Positions 8,955-18,327 of a stretch of DNA of 64,000 bases are shown piece after piece. The position numbers and the translations under genes were made by a program. Positions within the stretch are counted from its first letter, which is position 1; the number at the start of each line of letters is the position of its first letter. The notes under the pieces were generated by a model. That model had not been told where the DNA came from. It ran no database searches and was given only the letters and a program-made list of their open reading frames with translations. The DNA is from AP-15 sp963845735 (GTDB taxonomy: Bacteria > Pseudomonadota > Alphaproteobacteria > ATCC43930 > CGMCC-115725): assembly GCA_963845735.1 (NCBI GenBank), contig CAWJTR010000002.1, positions 111,383 through 175,382 on the forward strand. The letters are read 5' to 3'.

Positions 8955-9755
8955 ATGCCGCGCATCTCAATCGGAGAGTGCTCGCTCTATTACGAGCGCC
9001 AAGGCATGGGCTTCCCCGTCCTGTTCATAACGGGGCTCGGCGGGTTTGCGTCCTTCTGGCAGGATCAAGTCGCTACTTTCGCCAAGCGGTTCGAGGTCGT
9101 GACCTTTGATCACCGCGGCATCGGGCAGAGCGATCCGGCGCGGATGGGCTATACCGTCGAGCGGATGGCGGTGGATGCGGTGGCGCTCCTCGACGCGCTC
9201 GAGATCCGGCGCGCTCATGTCGTCGGCCATTCGACCGGGGGCGCGGTCGCTCAGGTTCTGGCGATCGAGCACCCGAACCGGCTCGCCAGCGTCGTGCTGT
9301 CCGCGACCTGGACCAAGGCGGACGCCTATTTCCGCCGAATCTACGCCTTGCGCAAGGAGATCCTGCAGCGCCTCGGGCCCAGCATGTATCTGCAATCGGC
9401 GACTTTGCTGTGGTATCCGAGCTGGTGGATTGCCCGCAATAACGAGCGCCTGCGCCAGATCGAGGCGCAGCATCTGGCAACCTTCGCGCCGACCGAAATC
9501 GTCGCCGCCCGGATCGACGCCATGCTGGCCTTCGATCGCACCGCCGAACTCGGCCGCATCAAGACGCCTACCCTGGTGATCGGCGCCGAGGACGACATCG
9601 TGACCCCGTCCTATTATTCCGAGGAGCTGGCGCGACTGATCCCGGGGGCGGAGGTCAAGCTGTTCCCGCGCGGCGGCCATTTCCTGACCCATGTCCGCGC
9701 GCGTGAATTCAATAACGCGGTCCTGCCGTTTCTGGTCTCGCACACGCCGCCCTGA
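8955..9755 (+). CDS. Alpha/beta hydrolase
   Basis: A 266-residue hydrolase of the alpha/beta fold, similar in size and motifs to RutD, 3-oxoadipate enol-lactonase and related enzymes. The oxyanion region is FITGLGGF (about residues 24-31). The nucleophile elbow is GHSTGG with Ser93. The acid is probably the Asp in IGAEDDIV (about 213-220), and the His lies in PRGGHFLTH (about 236-244). The substrate cannot be inferred because the neighbours are unrelated. Confidence 0.85.
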   Translation: MPRISIGECSLYYERQGMGFPVLFITGLGGFASFWQDQVATFAKRFEVVTFDHRGIGQSDPARMGYTVERMAVDAVALLDALEIRRAHVVGHSTGGAVAQVLAIEHPNRLASVVLSATWTKADAYFRRIYALRKEILQRLGPSMYLQSATLLWYPSWWIARNNERLRQIEAQHLATFAPTEIVAARIDAMLAFDRTAELGRIKTPTLVIGAEDDIVTPSYYSEELARLIPGAEVKLFPRGGHFLTHVRAREFNNAVLPFLVSHTPP

Positions 9756-9978
9756 GCGCCACCGCTCGCCGTATCGGCGCCGCCCCTTAAGCGTTCCTAA
9801 ACCCGTCGCCCTTAGCTTGCCGCCGAACGCGCATCCTCGGTGTTGACCGTTGGATGCGAGGTCGAAGCAGCGATCGAGGCGGGACTGTGCCGGCATGTAG
9901 TCTGCCAAACCAGATCGGCGCCGAGGCTGGCGGGGGCGCGGAGCATCGACACCTGGGGCAGGGCGAAGCCGGCGCGTG

Positions 9979-10815
9979 ATGGCTGGTCCGGCGCAGCCCC
10001 ACGACCGTCCGTCGGCGCCGAGCCGGCAGCGGCGTAATGCGGCGATTGGGGAGGCGGTTCGGGATGCGCTGAGCCAGAACCGTTTGCTGTTCGCCTTTCA
10101 GCCGGTGATATGCGCGGCATCGGGACAAATCGATTATTTCGAGTGCCTGCTGCGTATGCGCGAGCACGACGATCGTCTGGTCACCTGCGGCGAATTCATC
10201 ACGGCGATCGAGCAGGTGGGCTTGATCGGCCTGATCGACCGTTATGTCTTGGAGCGCGCGTTCGCCGAGCTGGCCGCCCATCCCGAGGTCAGGCTCGGCT
10301 TCAATGTTTCCGGGCTGACCGCCTGCGACCGGCCATGGCTGCGTTCGTTGATGTCGCTGCTGCGCAAGCAGCCCGAGCTGGCCCATCGCCTGGTCGTGGA
10401 GATCACCGAGACGGCAGCGCTCGACGATCTCGACGAATCGGCCCGCTTTGTCGAGACCTTGCGTCATGCGGGCTGCCGCGTGGCGCTCGACGATTTCGGC
10501 GCCGGCCATACCTCACTGCGGCATCTTCAGGTGCTGGCGGTCGATACGATCAAGATCGACGGCTCCTTTGTCCGCAGCCTCGCGGGCTGCCGCGAAAACC
10601 GGGTCATTCTGCGCCACCTGCTCGGCCTGACCCGCGGTTTCGGGCTCAGCACCATCGCGGAATGCGTCGAGACCGCCGAAGAGGCGGCGCTGCTGCGCGA
10701 AGAGGGCGTCGGCTTTCTCCAAGGCTACCATTTCGGGCGGCCGACGATCGACCGGCCGTGGTGCATCGGGTCCGGGCAGATCGGGTCGTCGCCAGCCACG
10801 GGCGCTTGCGAATAG
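9979..10815 (+). CDS. EAL-domain cyclic-di-GMP phosphodiesterase
   Basis: A stand-alone EAL domain of about 278 residues that should hydrolyse cyclic-di-GMP. The signature motif is ECLLR rather than EALxR. The other metal- and substrate-binding positions are present: FNVSG, EITETA, LDDFGAG, IKIDGSFV, AECVET and LQGYHFGRP. It is therefore probably active. No sensor or GGDEF domain and no membrane segment is visible, so it is cytoplasmic. A GTG directly before the ATG is an alternative start. Confidence 0.87.
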   Translation: MAGPAQPHDRPSAPSRQRRNAAIGEAVRDALSQNRLLFAFQPVICAASGQIDYFECLLRMREHDDRLVTCGEFITAIEQVGLIGLIDRYVLERAFAELAAHPEVRLGFNVSGLTACDRPWLRSLMSLLRKQPELAHRLVVEITETAALDDLDESARFVETLRHAGCRVALDDFGAGHTSLRHLQVLAVDTIKIDGSFVRSLAGCRENRVILRHLLGLTRGFGLSTIAECVETAEEAALLREEGVGFLQGYHFGRPTIDRPWCIGSGQIGSSPATGACE

Positions 10816-10890
10816 ACGCCGATCGCGCCGACAATGCTCGATCGGCGCGCCTCCGGCGGTGCGCGGCATGCAGCGGCGAGAGGGACGGCG

Positions 10891-11710
10891 ATGCAGATCG
10901 GGATTCATCTGCCCCATGCGGGCGAGCAGGCCACGCCGGAGCGGATCCGGCACGCGGCGCAGCGGGCCGAGGATATGGGGCTCAGCGATGTCTGGGTCAG
11001 CGAGCACATCATCGTGCCGCGCGCGAGCATTCCCACGCTCGCCGCTGTTCTTCGACCCGGTGCTGAGCCTGACCTGGGCCGCCGCGGTGACCAAGCGGGT
11101 GCGGCTTGGCACCAGCGTCCTGGTGTTGCCGATGCGCCACCCGCTGCCGCTCGCCAAGGAATTGGCGACCTTGCAGAATTTCTCCGAGGGGCGGCTGATC
11201 CTCGGCGCCGGGGTCGGCTGGCTCGAAGCCGAGTTCGCGGCACTCGGCGCGCCGTTCCGCGAGCGCGGCCGGCGCACCGACGAGGGCATCGCGATGATGC
11301 GCGCGGTGTGGAGCCAGGACCCGGTGACGTTCCGCAGCAAATACATCCCGGCCGAAATCAACGAGATGACGATGCGGCCATTCCCCGGCAAGCCGATCCC
11401 GATCTGGTTCGGGGCGCGCTCGGAGGCGGCATACAAGCGCACGGTCAAGATCGGCGACGGCTGGCACGGCAGCCAGCTGACGCCCGCCGAGGCAGCCCCG
11501 GTGGTTGCGCGGCTGCGCCGCGACCGGCCCGAGCCCGAATTCACGATCTCGATGCGCACCCATTGGAACGGCAAGGACGAGGGCGAATTGCGCGAGCGCA
11601 TCGCCGCCTATGCCGAGGCCGGGGTGCAGCACGTCATGGTGCATCCGCTCGACCGCGATGTCGACGATTGGGACGCCGTGATCGAAGGCACCGGCCGCGT
11701 CGCCGCCTGA
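10891..11710 (+). CDS. LLM-class F420-dependent oxidoreductase, frameshifted
   Basis: Luciferase-like monooxygenase family protein of the TIGR03619 kind, a TIM barrel using F420 or FMN. The N-terminal part (MQIGIHLPHAGEQATPERI and onward to RASIPTL) lies in one frame. From about 11041 the protein continues one frame later with LFFDPVLSLTWAAAVT, VRLGTSVLVLP and FSEGRLILGAGVGW. One surplus base near 11040 explains the break, and removing it gives 272 residues, close to the family's 280. The gene is likely intact in the organism. Confidence 0.8.
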
Positions 11711-11762
11711 CCCTGCGCCGCTCTCCCGACGGAGGTTGGCGCTGACCGGCGCCGGCCGGGCG

Positions 11763-11955
11763 AAATTCCCGTAGAACCGGAATAACCGGGAATATAACCC
11801 GGAATTCATTGGATTCGGCTCCGAAACCGGCGATTCGGGCAAAAATACATGCTCTTAAACAATGGGTTGCGAGGAAATTCCCGTCGACGGACTAACCGGG
11901 AATTTTTTCGGTCGAACCGGGAATTAATTCCGCGTAACCGGGAATTTACGGGAAC
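11763..11955. repeat. Intergenic cluster of AACCGGGAAT repeats, partly at 21-bp spacing
   Basis: The 458-bp stretch 11711-12168 has no convincing gene. Within it AACCGGGAAT occurs exactly at 11784, 11894, 11915 and 11936; the last three are spaced by exactly 21 bp, two helical turns. Near-copies start at 11775 (AACCGGAAT) and 11796 (AACCCGGAATT, itself 21 bp after 11775). The complementary form AATTCCCG occurs at 11764 and 11877. CCGGG-N7-CCCGG at 11786-11802 forms a palindrome. The tract is visibly more AT-rich than its surroundings. It may be a cooperative regulator-binding array or a decayed repeat family. Confidence 0.7.
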
Positions 11956-12168
11956 AGGCGGTAATCGCCCGCGGCGAGGTCCGATGCTCTGCAACCGGCC
12001 GAGCAAGAGCCGTCCGAGCAACATTCCGATCATCCGCCACCATCATGCCGAAAGCCGCAATCGCGCGCGATGCTACGACCATCTTTTGGCAAGAGCATGG
12101 CGATCGCCCGTTGACGGGTCGCGACCCGACGCGGGCGTCATACGGTGGGTGGGATAAGGCCGCGAATT

Positions 12169-14257
12169 TCATCGTCCGGGCGCTATGGCGTCAAAATACT
12201 CGGCGTGTTCGGTAAGCGCCTCCGAGGTGGCGAGCAGCCCGGCACGCGCCTGCAGAATGGCTGTGCCCGGCCGAGCCGTGAGCGCGTCATCAAGATTGGC
12301 AAGTTTGGCAACCGCCGCCGCGCTGTTGCCTCCCGCCAAAGCCGCAAGCGCCTCATCAAGACCGGAGCCAAGATCGAGACGGTGACAAATGTTTCGCAGG
12401 CCGATGATCTCGCAACCGACCGCCAGCGCCGCCAGGAGCTGGGAGCGCTGCAGCGGCGCGGCCGCGTTCGGCAGGACGGAGAGGCGGCTATAGACGCGAC
12501 CCTCCCAGCCCTCCGAAGACTGAGGAATTTTTTTGCCCGTCGCGAGGCGCCGGAGATCCCGTAAAGTGAGACTGAGCAGCCGACGGGCCCGCGATGCCGG
12601 CGGCAACAGCGGCAGCAAGCGATACGAGAGCGCCGCGCTACCCAATCCTGCGATCGCGGCCACTGCCGCATTATAGAATTGCTGAGTGTCGTACGTCATT
12701 TGGTTGGTCGGTGCGAGGAGAAAACAAAAGAACGCTGCTATGGCGGTAAACATTGGCGTCCGCCACGACTGGGCCATCCCTGCGCCGGCCGGCACCAGAA
12801 CAAGGCCGATCGCGAGGCTAAAACCGGCGAAGGTCGTCAACGTCGGCAGCACCGCGAAGCCGATGATCGCCGCGAAGAGCCGCGGTGAGAAAGGTGCCGA
12901 CCGTGAAACTCATGGTCGCCGGATATGCCTGGTCGCCTCGTGATGCGAACAAAATCGTCCCGATTGACGCGAAGGTTATGGCGAAGGCGCCATTCGGCCA
13001 TGCGGTGAGGATCCAGAACAGCTCGACAGCACCAACCGCAACCAAGACGCGCGCTGCGTCGACCAGAGGGGGGAGCCAGTTCGGCACATGCAGCCGAACC
13101 CCACGACGGCGCTGAACCGGCCGGACGAAATCCCCAACGATCAGCGCCAGCCCGTTAAGCGCGCACGAGACACCCGCCAGCACTTCAGCCGTCTGATCGG
13201 CTAGCAGCCGCAGCGACGGTATGTCCGCCGGCAGGGCGTTCAGCGCCGCTGCACCTTGGTCATAAATACGACGCAGAGCGACGGGGTTGCCAAGCCATTC
13301 CGCCGGGTCTGCGCTCTCGAACCCAGGCCTCAGTTCGTTCGGTACGGCTTGCGACACGGTCGCCGCCAGTTGTTGCGCGTGGTCATGCGGTAGCTGGGCA
13401 AGGTGAACCGCAACGATGCGCCAGCCGGCCAGCGCCTTGAGCAAACCGTCCACCGCCGCCCGTAACACCGGCGAATTCTGACGTAGCTGGGAAGATTCTC
13501 CGACCGCCTCTTCGATGGACAAATCGAGTTCGATGACACGCCGGGTTAGTTCTTGCCGTAAAGGCTGCGTCTGCAAAAGTTCACGCCCAACCAGTGCCAA
13601 GGCGTCGGCGAACCCGCCTTTGATCTCGGTCGCGATGGCTGCGATCTGGGTCGCCAGCCGGCGATCTGCCCTGCCGAAATCGGTTCCCGAGAGGATGATG
13701 CCGGCACTCACGATGCCAATGCAAATCTCGGTACAGCGGATCACCGCCAACGTAAAAGCCTCGCCGTTCACGCCTCCGGTCGCCCCGAGCTGGTTGCCCG
13801 CGATAATTGCTGCCGTAACCCCGGCGAGTTGCGCCGCAAGGGACAGGAAATTGCGCAGTATTGTGGCGACAAGGGCGCACGCCGCGCCCCACAACGCCAG
13901 GCCCGCGAGAAAGCCGATGCGGTCCTGCGGGAAACAGGCGGTCAGCGCCACGATTGCAATTCCGCCCACGATCGTACCGATCATGCGATACCAGCCCTTG
14001 CGCAACGAAGCGCCAAGATGGGGCTGAAAAACCAGAGCCGCGGTCGTTCCCGCCCAGTAAGGATTGTCGAGCTCGAGCCAGAACGCGACATAAAGCGCCA
14101 GGCAGACCGAGATCCACAGCCGCAGGCCAAAGAACAGCGGTGGGCCCACCGCTCTTATGGTATTCGCCATCAGAGCGGGGCGAGCTCGGTCAAGGGAGGT
14201 CCGAGCGGCGCGATGCGCTGCTTGGACGCCCGTCATCGTTCGGCTTAGGAGCGCCAC
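12169..14257 (-). CDS. FUSC-family (aromatic acid exporter-like) membrane protein, frameshifted
   Basis: Inner-membrane protein of the FUSC/PET family, whose members export aromatic acids. The N-terminal transmembrane bundle starts near PPLFFGLRLWISVCLALYVA, with the typical DNPYWAGTTAALVFQP; a cytoplasmic region follows and then a second bundle (WPNGAFAITFASIGTILFAS). The frame breaks near 12880. The second piece continues LPTLTTFAGFSLAIGLVLVP through the final cytoplasmic domain. One extra base accounts for it, giving about 695 residues. A Met codon at about 14170 may be the true start, because the preceding 29 residues are atypical. The IS element sits about 130 bp upstream of its start. 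Confidence 0.8.
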
Positions 14258-14388
14258 GAACTTGGCGATCCAGGAAGTGGCGGATCAGCGAACTGCGCGG
14301 GCTTCACGTCCCGAGTTCATACGGTGTCTGATCGACGATCGGACATAACAAGGATGACACCCGCCAGCTTAGCAAACATAGGGCGTGT

Positions 14389-14400
14389 GTGGACGGCCCC
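14389..14400 (+). repeat. IS subterminal inverted repeat, transposase 3' side
   Basis: GTGGACGGCCCC, the exact reverse complement of 15702-15713. Confidence 0.8.
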
Positions 14401-14623
14401 TTGGGTGCAAGGGGTGAGAGGAGAAAAATCCTGCGGTGCGGTTGCGATCGTGTGTCCGGCCTGTTTGTCGCGGCACCCGCCGCTGGCCCAGATGGGTTCC
14501 GCGATCCGCTCCCAAACGGAACAGTGACCTTGCCGGCCGCCACCCTACACGGGTTTTGCGGATCGTCGGTCCGACCGATCAGCATCTTCTCCCTTTAAGC
14601 CCTGCACCCGCGGCACACGAGGG
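14401..14623 (-). ncRNA. Candidate bridge (guide) RNA region of the IS1111-type element
   Basis: This is about 220 bp between the transposase stop and the left inverted repeat, with no credible gene. In IS1111-group elements the RNA that pairs with target and donor DNA is encoded on this 3' side (known for the family). The location is inferred from layout only; I did not fold it or define its ends. Confidence 0.35.
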
Positions 14624-15649
14624 TCAGGCAGCAGCCGGCCGCGGCCGGTAGGCCTCCCCGCGCGTCATCATGGCCCACACAATGCGGGCCGTCTTGTTGG
14701 CCAAAGCCACGGCGGCGAGTTTGCGCGGCTTGCGGCTGAGCAGGCTGAGCAGCCACGGCGAGGTGGCTGGCTGGCCGGGTTTGGCATGTTGGATGACCGC
14801 GGTCGCCCCTAATACCAGCAACTGGCGCAGCCGCTCGTCGCCGGCGCGGCTGATGCCGCCCAGGCGCTGTCTGCCGGCAGTCGAGCATTCGCGCGGCGCT
14901 AGCCCGAGCCAGGCCGCAAAATGCCGCGCCGATTTGAACTGCGTCGGGTCAACCCGCAGCGCTAAATTCAACGCCCCGATCGGTCCGATCCCCGGGATCG
15001 CGGCCAGCCGCCGGCTGACCGGGTTGGCCTTGTGCTGTTGCATCAGCGTGGTGTCGATCGCTCGCCGCCGCATCTCGATGCGCTCGACTTCCTGGCCCAA
15101 CAGTGCGATCGCCTGCTTCGCCGCCGACGGCACCGCTGCCTCATCGGCCGCGGCGACCTCGGTCCGCAGCTCGGCCAAGCCCTTCTCGCCGAGCGGCGCC
15201 ACCACCCCGATCTCGGCGGCATGGCCGCGCAGCGCATTGACCAGCTGGGTGTGTTGCCGCACCAATAGCTCGCGAACCGACAACAGCATCGCCGCGGCCT
15301 GCTGCTCGGCTGACTTGACCGGTACGCTGGCGATCGACGGCTGCGCCGCGGCGACGCTGATCGCCTCGGCATCGTTGCGGTCGTTCTTGCTGCGCTTGAC
15401 AAACGGCCTGACATATTGCGGCGGGATCAGGCGTACGCGGTGGCCGAGTGCTCCCAGCGCGCGCCCCCAGTGATGCGAGCCGCCGCACGCTTCCAGCGCC
15501 ACCTCGAGCGGGGCCAGCCTTTCAAAGAATGGCAGCAGCTCGCGTCGCCGCAGATTGCGCCGCAATACCGCGCGGCCCTCAAGGTCAACCCCGTGCAGGG
15601 TAAACACCGACTTGGACGTGTCGATGGCAATGCGCGTAATCTCGGTCAT
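14624..15649 (-). CDS. IS110/IS1111-family transposase (DEDD type)
   Basis: A 341-residue recombinase. The N-terminal RuvC-like DEDD domain shows IAIDTSKSVFTLHG (first Asp), VALEACGGSHHW (Glu) and KRSKNDRNDAEAI (the Asp pair). The C-terminal transposase_20 domain shows the hairpin IPGIGPIGAL, then FAAWLGLAPRE and a serine-containing segment. It is full length and uninterrupted, so it is probably active. The start ATG at 15647-15649 is chosen because the protein normally begins a few residues before the first Asp; the open frame upstream runs into the IS end. Confidence 0.92.
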   Translation of the reverse strand: MTEITRIAIDTSKSVFTLHGVDLEGRAVLRRNLRRRELLPFFERLAPLEVALEACGGSHHWGRALGALGHRVRLIPPQYVRPFVKRSKNDRNDAEAISVAAAQPSIASVPVKSAEQQAAAMLLSVRELLVRQHTQLVNALRGHAAEIGVVAPLGEKGLAELRTEVAAADEAAVPSAAKQAIALLGQEVERIEMRRRAIDTTLMQQHKANPVSRRLAAIPGIGPIGALNLALRVDPTQFKSARHFAAWLGLAPRECSTAGRQRLGGISRAGDERLRQLLVLGATAVIQHAKPGQPATSPWLLSLLSRKPRKLAAVALANKTARIVWAMMTRGEAYRPRPAAA

Positions 15650-15701
15650 GGACGGTCTCCAGTTCGCGTTTCGACGACCGAACTTTGGCACCAGATGCCG
15701 C

Positions 15702-15713
15702 GGGGCCGTCCAC
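15702..15713 (-). repeat. IS subterminal inverted repeat, transposase 5' side
   Basis: GGGGCCGTCCAC, the exact reverse complement of 14389-14400. Confidence 0.8.
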
Positions 15714-15767
15714 CCCAACGGAACAGCGCAGCGCATTCCGCCCTTTCCGCAACATGCATACCCTTAG

Positions 15768-16180
15768 ATGCCGGATTATGGCCGCAATCGGGTTCCGGGC
15801 GGAACCTTCTTCTTTACCGTAAACCTGCTTGATCGGCGCTCGAACCTGTTGCGGCGAATATCGACGCGCTGCGCGATGCAGTTCGCCGAGTGCGCGCCCG
15901 CGCACCTTTTCACATCGACGCCTGGGTCGTCCTCCCCGACCACATGTACTGTGTGTGGACGTTGCCGCAAGACGATGCCGATTTTCCGGGTCGGTGGCGA
16001 GCGATCAAGACCGGGTTCGCGAAATCACTGCCGATCGGCGAGCCGCGGTCACCGGTCATGACGCGCCTCGGCGAACGCGGCATTTGCTAGCGGCGATACT
16101 GCGGGTGCACGATCAGCGACGATCGCGACTTTGCGGCTCACATGGACTATGCGCATTTTAACCTGATTTGCTCGGGCTAG
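15768..16180 (+). pseudogene. Degenerate REP-associated tyrosine transposase (RAYT / Y1_Tnp)
   Basis: The start MPDYGRNRVPGGTFFFTVNLLDRRSNLL is typical of RAYT proteins, HUH-type nucleases that act on REP palindromes. The frame breaks near 15855 and resumes as IDALRDAVRRVRARAPFHID and WVVLPDHMYCVWTL. The second His of the HUH motif is Tyr (HMY for HMH). A stop interrupts GIC*RRY where the family has IWQRRY, and remnants such as DDRDFAAHMDYAHFN run to the stop at 16178-16180. Frame loss, a nonsense codon and an altered metal ligand together mean real decay rather than a read error. Confidence 0.82.
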
Positions 16181-16272
16181 GATGCCTAGGTTTTAAATTA
16201 GACCCAATCTCACCCCGCGCCGCTTTGCACGTTCTCTGCCTTCGCCGGTACGGATGAGATCGCGTTCAGAGA

Positions 16273-17166
16273 TTAGGGCAGGTTTGGCACGGGCGGCTGG
16301 AGAGGTTCGGTATCGTGGAACCGGCGGTAATCAATGGCCAAGCGGCCATCCTTGGTCTGGGTGAAAACATCGGCGAAACGGCGGCCCCACAACACCTCGT
16401 GCGCGAGATATGAAGTGCGGGCGTGGACCGGCTGCGACAGCGTCTCGTCGAGACCGGTGACGGTCACGACGATTTCCACCGCTTCGGTCGCGAGGGAGGA
16501 TGCTGTCGCATTCGCTAAAGGGCTCGTCGGATCGATCGCGTGCATCACCGTGAAGGTCATCGCAAAGATTGGGCTGCGTTGGCGTCCCAGCTGCAGATCG
16601 TAGAAACGGCGCATCCACTCGCCCTCGGCGGTGCGCTCGTCTCGGACCAGGGTGACTGAGACCTGTGCCTCGAGGATTTGGTTGCGGCGCTCGTTCGCGA
16701 GACGAAACGATAACGTCGGAACACCATCAAAGGGCGTTACGACGGCGACCTTGCTGAACATCACCCGCGCCGTCGGCCGTGTGAACCGTGCGAGCGCCAC
16801 GCCGGCGGAGACCGCCAGAAGCGTCAACCCGAACATTGCCTCGACGGTCATAACGATATTCCCGTAGAGCGTCGCCGGCGACATCTGCCCGTAGCCGATC
16901 GTCGAGATGGTCTCCACGCTGAAAAAGAACGCGTCCGCGAAGACTCCAGGGCGTGCGGTCGCAATCGCATGGTCGCCGAGCAAATAAAGCTCCGCGAACA
17001 GAACGTTCAAACCGAGATAGACGACCGCTAAGCCTAAGAGAAAGGCCCACCACGGCAATGTCAGCAGATGATGATAGAAGTCGCCCAGCCATGGATTGCG
17101 CAGCCCGATAGCCACCACGCGGTCGCCGGGTTCCCGTTGCACGAGGCGAGTTCGCGCGCGGGGCAC
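16273..17166 (-). CDS. KirBac-type inward-rectifier potassium channel
   Basis: A 297-residue membrane protein. A slide-helix region and first transmembrane helix (about residues 38-60) are followed by the pore helix and selectivity filter TIGYG (residues 89-93). The second helix (about 104-128) leads to a long cytoplasmic immunoglobulin-like domain with Kir phrases such as PTLSFRLANERRNQILEAQ and ARTSYLAHEVLWGRRF. It should form a K+ channel gated from the cytoplasmic side. The start is GTG at 17164-17166. No operon partner is evident. Confidence 0.9.
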   Translation of the reverse strand: MPRARTRLVQREPGDRVVAIGLRNPWLGDFYHHLLTLPWWAFLLGLAVVYLGLNVLFAELYLLGDHAIATARPGVFADAFFFSVETISTIGYGQMSPATLYGNIVMTVEAMFGLTLLAVSAGVALARFTRPTARVMFSKVAVVTPFDGVPTLSFRLANERRNQILEAQVSVTLVRDERTAEGEWMRRFYDLQLGRQRSPIFAMTFTVMHAIDPTSPLANATASSLATEAVEIVVTVTGLDETLSQPVHARTSYLAHEVLWGRRFADVFTQTKDGRLAIDYRRFHDTEPLQPPVPNLP

Positions 17167-17354
17167 GGCCTGGATCAGATGGCGCGACGTCTATCCGGTG
17201 CTTCACTTCAGTATATTCCCTATTCACCTGGTGCACGGCGGGCACGGCTCCCTGCCGCTGAAGACGCGGAGCTTCCTGGACTACTGCGTGCCACGCCTGC
17301 GCGCCGCCCTGGCGGACCTGCTGCCCGCCGACGCCGCTGTCCTTACCGGTGATC

Positions 17355-17756
17355 TCAGCGCTTCGTGACGGCCACGCAGTCGATCTCGATATCGAACGGA
17401 CCGGTCCACTCCGGGACGGTGAAGAAGATTCGGGCAGGCGGGTTCTTGGGGAAGTAGCGTTTGTAGATCTCGTTGAAGGTTTTGAAGCGCTCGGCGGATA
17501 TGCAGAGCACGTTGCACTTCAGCACGTGATCGAGGTCCGACCCCGCCGCCTCCAGCGCTGTCTTCATTTGTTCGAGGATGCGCTCGGCCTGGCGCTCGAA
17601 CGGCGCATGCTGCAGGAGCTCGCCGGTGTCCGGGTCGAAGGGCGGCATGCCGGACATGAACACCATGTCCCCAGCTCGGGTGCAGACCGAGACGGGAACG
17701 CCCCATTTCTCAAAATTGGTGTCGAACGGTTCGACGCGGATGATCTCTCGTTCCAT
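17355..17756 (-). CDS. RidA/YjgF/Rid family protein
   Basis: A 133-residue protein of the Rid family, whose founding member hydrolyses reactive enamine/imine intermediates of PLP enzymes. Arg109 in PPARIFFTV matches the catalytic Arg of RidA, and an acidic residue follows in FDIEIDCVAV. The divergent N-terminus (ERSIIRVEPF type) points to one of the Rid subfamilies tied to catabolic loci rather than RidA proper. The ribosome site AAGGAGG is close to consensus. Confidence 0.87.
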   Translation of the reverse strand: MEREIIRVEPFDTNFEKWGVPVSVCTRAGDMVFMSGMPPFDPDTGELLQHAPFERQAERILEQMKTALEAAGSDLDHVLKCNVLCISAERFKTFNEIYKRYFPKNPPARIFFTVPEWTGPFDIEIDCVAVTKR

Positions 17757-18327
17757 GGCCTTCCTCCTTTAGGTTTAACCGGGTCAAGCATGGTCTCGTG
17801 GCGCACCCGGGGCACTGGCCGCATTCGTCATTTCGCCGGTATGTCACCAGCGGAGCGTATCCCGCCGACTAGAGGGGCGGTAGCGATGAGCCGCAACAGA
17901 CTGGCGAACGGCAGTGAAATCGAAGCGGCGGAAGTCGGCCGAGCGACACGGCCATTCTATTGGCCGGCGCGCCGATCCACAAGTCGAGGCGGAATGCGCT
18001 GCGCCCTACGCTTGCTGAGACTATCGGGCACGGTGGGCTCACACTCGATGATCCTGGGCTCGCGATAATTGAGACGGGCTTGCACCCATCGGCGCCGGCT
18101 GACGCTCGGTGAGACGGATCGGCACCGGCGCGACGGACAGAAAAGCGACTGGCTTCGAGCCGCATACGGAGATCCAGACGATGCGGATTGACCCCGACAG
18201 GACCTACCAAGAATCACAAAACTATCCTTGCCCTCTTCCTTACACACAAAGGGAGAGGGTAGGATGGGAGTTCTGGTCTCGTTGCAAATATTCATTCGCT
18301 TTAAGGTTGGGACAGTCCGGAGGAGCC
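17757..18327. other. 570-bp intergenic region with hairpin ahead of transketolase
   Basis: I see no gene in this region between ridA-like and tkt, which point away from each other. An imperfect hairpin lies at 18224-18264, pairing CCTTGCCCTCTTCCTT with AAGGGAGAGGGTAGG around ACACAC. It stands about 65 bp before the transketolase start, so it would lie in that gene's leader if the promoter is further upstream. It could equally be a dispersed repeat. Confidence 0.4.

Larger units (their letters stand above)
14389..15713 (-). mobile_element. IS110-family insertion sequence, IS1111 group
   Basis: The single transposase gene is bracketed by a perfect 12-bp inverted repeat: GTGGACGGCCCC at 14389-14400 and GGGGCCGTCCAC at 15702-15713. 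Short subterminal inverted repeats are the hallmark of the IS1111 subgroup; IS110 proper lacks them. The long non-coding stretch lies 3' of the transposase (about 220 bp), with only about 53 bp on its 5' side, which also fits IS1111. The true ends are expected a few bases outside the repeats, and no target duplication is expected for this family. Confidence 0.82.
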
